This document shows, piece after piece, positions 21,262 to 23,408 of a stretch of 23,408 nt of DNA; the stretch's first letter is position 1; each line of letters starts with the position of its first letter. The translations under genes and the position numbers were made by a program. The notes under the pieces are model-generated. The model was not told the DNA's origin and did not search any database. It worked only from the letters and a program-made list of their open reading frames with translations. Source of the stretch: Treponema sp. (lineage in GTDB: Bacteria; Spirochaetota; Spirochaetia; Treponematales; Treponemataceae); the NCBI GenBank assembly GCA_017390125.1, contig JAFPCT010000215.1, positions 1 through 23,408 of the forward strand. Direction: 5' to 3'.

Positions 21262-22791
21262 ATGATAGAGGTTGAAACCAGAGTAAAACTTCCTTTTTTA
21301 TGGGGACGTGCTGTTTTTAAGAAAAACAACTGGAATCAGGTAAACATCATGGTAGGACCTAACGGGTCCGGAAAAACCCTTCTTGCAGAAGAGCTTGGCA
21401 AACAGTTCTGCGAAAAAGGCTTTCAGGTTGATTTTCTTCGCTCAGAACGAGTTAATCAGGATGAGCTGCTTTCAAAACTGAAAGAAGACGATTCTATCCG
21501 TGAAAAGATTGAGGGCGTAATTTCCAATATGTTTGGAAAAACAATCCGCTTTGAAAAGCGCCCGGACGGTTCCGTTGTTCCGATGGTTGTAAATAAAGCC
21601 TGGGGCGTTGAATACAGCCTTAGTGACGGTGAATGCCACGGCCTGAAGGAAATTCTTACGCTGCTGGTTGCTCTTTACGGCCTTAAGTCCGACGTGCTGA
21701 TTCTGGATGAGCCGGAACTTCATCTGCACCCTCAGTTTCAGTATTTCTTTATGAACGAAATCCGAAAGGTTGCCGCCGAAGACAGCCGCCGGATTTTTTT
21801 CCTGATAACACATTCTCCATATTTCATTGACCTGCGTTTTGCCGAAGATTTGATCGGCGTTGTTGTATGTCATGTAAACAGGGTTCCGACCAGCATTGAT
21901 TATTTGAGTGAAAAGGACGAAATTCTGTTCCGCCGTTTCCTTCCTAGGTTCAATACATATCACAAGCAGTTCTTTTTCAGCGACAATCAGATTTTCGTTG
22001 AAGGCTACACTGACCAGCAGATGTTTACAAATCTGCTTGATTGTCTGGAAAGCCACTACGGAACCGCCGGTACAGGTGTAATCGATGTTGGCGGAAAGGA
22101 TGAGCTTGGCGTATTTTTCAAGGTCTGCTCCCTTCTTGGAACTGACGGCCGTATTATTACCGATCTGGACTCCCTTTTTGCAGGAAAACTCAGGGATGTT
22201 GTCTGCGAAGATGAGCGCGTTGTTTCATGGCTGGAAAAGCAGAGCGAAAAGCAGATGCCGTTTTACCGCATGCTGTTCACCCGCCGTGAGCTGGAAACTC
22301 CTGTAACTCTTGAAAAGCTGATTTACAAGCTTGAGTCTTATATTGTTGCCGTAGGAAAATCGGTCTGCGAAATTGATTTTTCAATAAGCCCGGAAATAGA
22401 TATTTTTATAGAAAAGCTCCGCGCGCTTTACGACAAATACGGAAAGCCGGAAGGGCTGGATACATTCAAGGCTGTCGTTCTTATGGGAATCCTGCGGCTG
22501 AACGAAAAGCTCAAGGATATTCTTCCGATTCCTCTTGCAAGGACGATACCGCTGATAATAAACGCAACCTGGTTTATTCTTGCCGCCATTGAAGGCGCAA
22601 GAGTTTATATTCTGCCCTTGGGCTGCATAGAGCATTATTACATTCACAGTGATGTAAATTACATGCCTATAACGGCAAAGGATCGTCTTTTCCATAATGA
22701 AGTGGAGGTAATGGTAACAGAAACCCCGGAAGAATTGAAAAAGCATTACGGTGCCCTGGTAGAAATCCTGAAAAAAGCCTGCGCCAAGTAA
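21262..22791 (+). CDS. OLD-family ATPase with TOPRIM nuclease domain
   Basis: OLD-family proteins join an ABC/SMC-type ATPase to a TOPRIM domain; characterised members are DNA nucleases, and some work in phage defence. In this 509-residue protein the ATPase has Walker A GPNGSGKT (32-39), an LSDGE signature, Walker B VLILDEPELHLHP (Asp149, Glu150) and a switch THSPYF (His184). The TOPRIM part has FVEGYTDQQMF (Glu247), VIDVGGKDEL, ITDLDSLF (Asp301, Asp303) and LPLGCIEHYYI. Catalytic residues look intact. No GajB- or helicase-like partner is nearby, which fits a stand-alone (class 1) OLD. The ATG is three bases after the ppk1 stop, with AAAGGA inside ppk1, so it is very probably co-transcribed with the polyphosphate genes. 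The role is unknown. Confidence 0.85.
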   Translation: MIEVETRVKLPFLWGRAVFKKNNWNQVNIMVGPNGSGKTLLAEELGKQFCEKGFQVDFLRSERVNQDELLSKLKEDDSIREKIEGVISNMFGKTIRFEKRPDGSVVPMVVNKAWGVEYSLSDGECHGLKEILTLLVALYGLKSDVLILDEPELHLHPQFQYFFMNEIRKVAAEDSRRIFFLITHSPYFIDLRFAEDLIGVVVCHVNRVPTSIDYLSEKDEILFRRFLPRFNTYHKQFFFSDNQIFVEGYTDQQMFTNLLDCLESHYGTAGTGVIDVGGKDELGVFFKVCSLLGTDGRIITDLDSLFAGKLRDVVCEDERVVSWLEKQSEKQMPFYRMLFTRRELETPVTLEKLIYKLESYIVAVGKSVCEIDFSISPEIDIFIEKLRALYDKYGKPEGLDTFKAVVLMGILRLNEKLKDILPIPLARTIPLIINATWFILAAIEGARVYILPLGCIEHYYIHSDVNYMPITAKDRLFHNEVEVMVTETPEELKKHYGALVEILKKACAK

Positions 22792-22802
22792 AAGCACGTA
22801 CT

Positions 22803-22831
22803 TTGACTGGAAGCTATTTTTTTAGTATATT
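22803..22831 (+). promoter_or_regulatory. sigma70-type promoter of hisG
   Basis: TTGACT (22803-22808) and TATATT (22826-22831) are 17 bases apart, 45 bases before the hisG ATG. A small GCGT-TTTT-ACGC hairpin (22851-22862) lies just before the ribosome-binding site. No T-box or histidine leader peptide is evident. Confidence 0.72.
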
Positions 22832-22876
22832 GTAAAAAATAAAACATATTGCGTTTTTACGCGCTGGAGTAACAAG

Positions 22877-23408
22877 ATGGAAAAACTTAAGATTCTTTTG
22901 GCAAAAGGCCGCATTTACGAGTCGGTTTATGAACTTTTAAACGATGTAGGCATTTCTATCCATCTTCCAGACAGAACTTATTTCCCGACAACAAATCAGG
23001 AAGACCTTGCTTTTCAGGTTGTAAAGCCGCAGATTACAAGCGCATTGCTTGCTCAGAATAAGGCTGACGTTGGTTTCAGCGGTAAAGACTGGGTTTATGA
23101 AAACGGCGTTCAGGACGATGTTGAAGAAATCATGGATTTGGGATTTGACCCGGTTCGCATTGTTGCAGCAATTCCAGAAACTAAAGATTACGATGCGCTT
23201 TTGAAAGAAAAAGTTACTATTGCAACTGAATATCAGTCGCTTACAAAGAAATACATTCAGGACAAAAAAATTGACGGAACTATTTTCCGCACCTGGGGTA
23301 CAAGCGAAGGGTTTGTTCAGGATAATGACGAAGCTTTGGCTCAGATTCTTATTGATAACACTTCTACTGGTTCTTCTTTGCGTGCAAACCGCCTCAAGAT
23401 TGTAGACA
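22877..23408 (+). CDS. hisG: ATP phosphoribosyltransferase, HisG (3' end outside window)
   Basis: HisG joins ATP and PRPP in the first committed step of histidine synthesis. The 177 visible residues match the catalytic domain: LLAKGRIYESVYELL, ADVGFSGKDWVYE, PVRIVAAIP, IATEYQSLTKKYI, and the PRPP-binding NTSTGSSLRANRLKIVD near the window edge. The ATG at 22877 has GGAG 7 bases upstream. The gene continues past the window, so whether it is the long form (with regulatory domain) or the short form needing HisZ cannot be seen. It has its own promoter, separate from the polyphosphate cluster. Confidence 0.95.
   Translation, partial: MEKLKILLAKGRIYESVYELLNDVGISIHLPDRTYFPTTNQEDLAFQVVKPQITSALLAQNKADVGFSGKDWVYENGVQDDVEEIMDLGFDPVRIVAAIPETKDYDALLKEKVTIATEYQSLTKKYIQDKKIDGTIFRTWGTSEGFVQDNDEALAQILIDNTSTGSSLRANRLKIVD

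Overview
The window looks like a chromosomal segment of a Treponema-like spirochaete. This is an inference from protein style, moderate GC, the EarP/EF-P(Arg32) pair known in Spirochaetes, and a ppx-ppk1 cluster; no rRNA or tRNA marker is present to prove it. It is mostly metabolic and housekeeping DNA with a few accessory genes. I see no CRISPR array, prophage, insertion sequence or tRNA. No gene-free stretch exceeds 300 bases; the longest, about 180 bases, lies upstream of efp.

Layout. (1) 1-1540, minus strand: a three-gene operon (C_GCAxxG_C_C cysteine-rich protein, small protein-kinase-like protein, GNAT acetyltransferase) with its own near-consensus promoter. (2) 1537-4179: a MocR/PdxR-type regulator divergent from pdxS-pdxT, the two-subunit PLP synthase. 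An 8-bp inverted repeat sits between them. The regulator is shortened and lacks the PLP-binding lysine. (3) 4244-5616, minus: a Phd/VapB antitoxin, a PIN-domain VapC toxin and a GNAT protein, tightly packed. (4) 5761-8295, plus: a copper P1B-ATPase with a CopZ-like domain fused to its C-terminus, containing an internal ribosome-binding site and ATG. (5) 8351-11468, minus: nucleotide metabolism (pyrE, xpt, and an exported 5'-nucleotidase). (6) 11563-13539, plus: earP and efp, an elongation factor and its arginine rhamnosyltransferase. earP carries an in-frame palindromic insertion. (7) 13627-15975, minus: a 782-residue protein joining a GatB/GatE-like half (with YqeY-like tail) to a GatD-like asparaginase half, with all three asparaginase triad positions apparently replaced. 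(8) 16080-17510, plus: a cytosolic glycoside hydrolase of the trehalase/MGH1 type. (9) 17588-22791, plus: ppx/gppA with HD domain, ppk1, and an OLD-family ATPase/TOPRIM protein, tightly spaced. A terminator-like hairpin lies immediately before the first gene. (10) 22877-end: hisG, cut by the window edge, behind a near-consensus promoter.

How the genes fit together. PdxST make PLP and the divergent regulator probably controls them. PyrE, Xpt and the 5'-nucleotidase handle pyrimidine synthesis and purine salvage. EarP modifies EF-P for translation of polyproline stretches. Ppk1 and Ppx build and cut polyphosphate, and the OLD-like protein appears co-transcribed with them. The points most worth a second look are the GatE-GatD-like fusion pseudoenzyme, the lysine-less PdxR, the CopA-CopZ fusion with an internal start, the palindrome inside earP, and the OLD nuclease in the polyphosphate operon.
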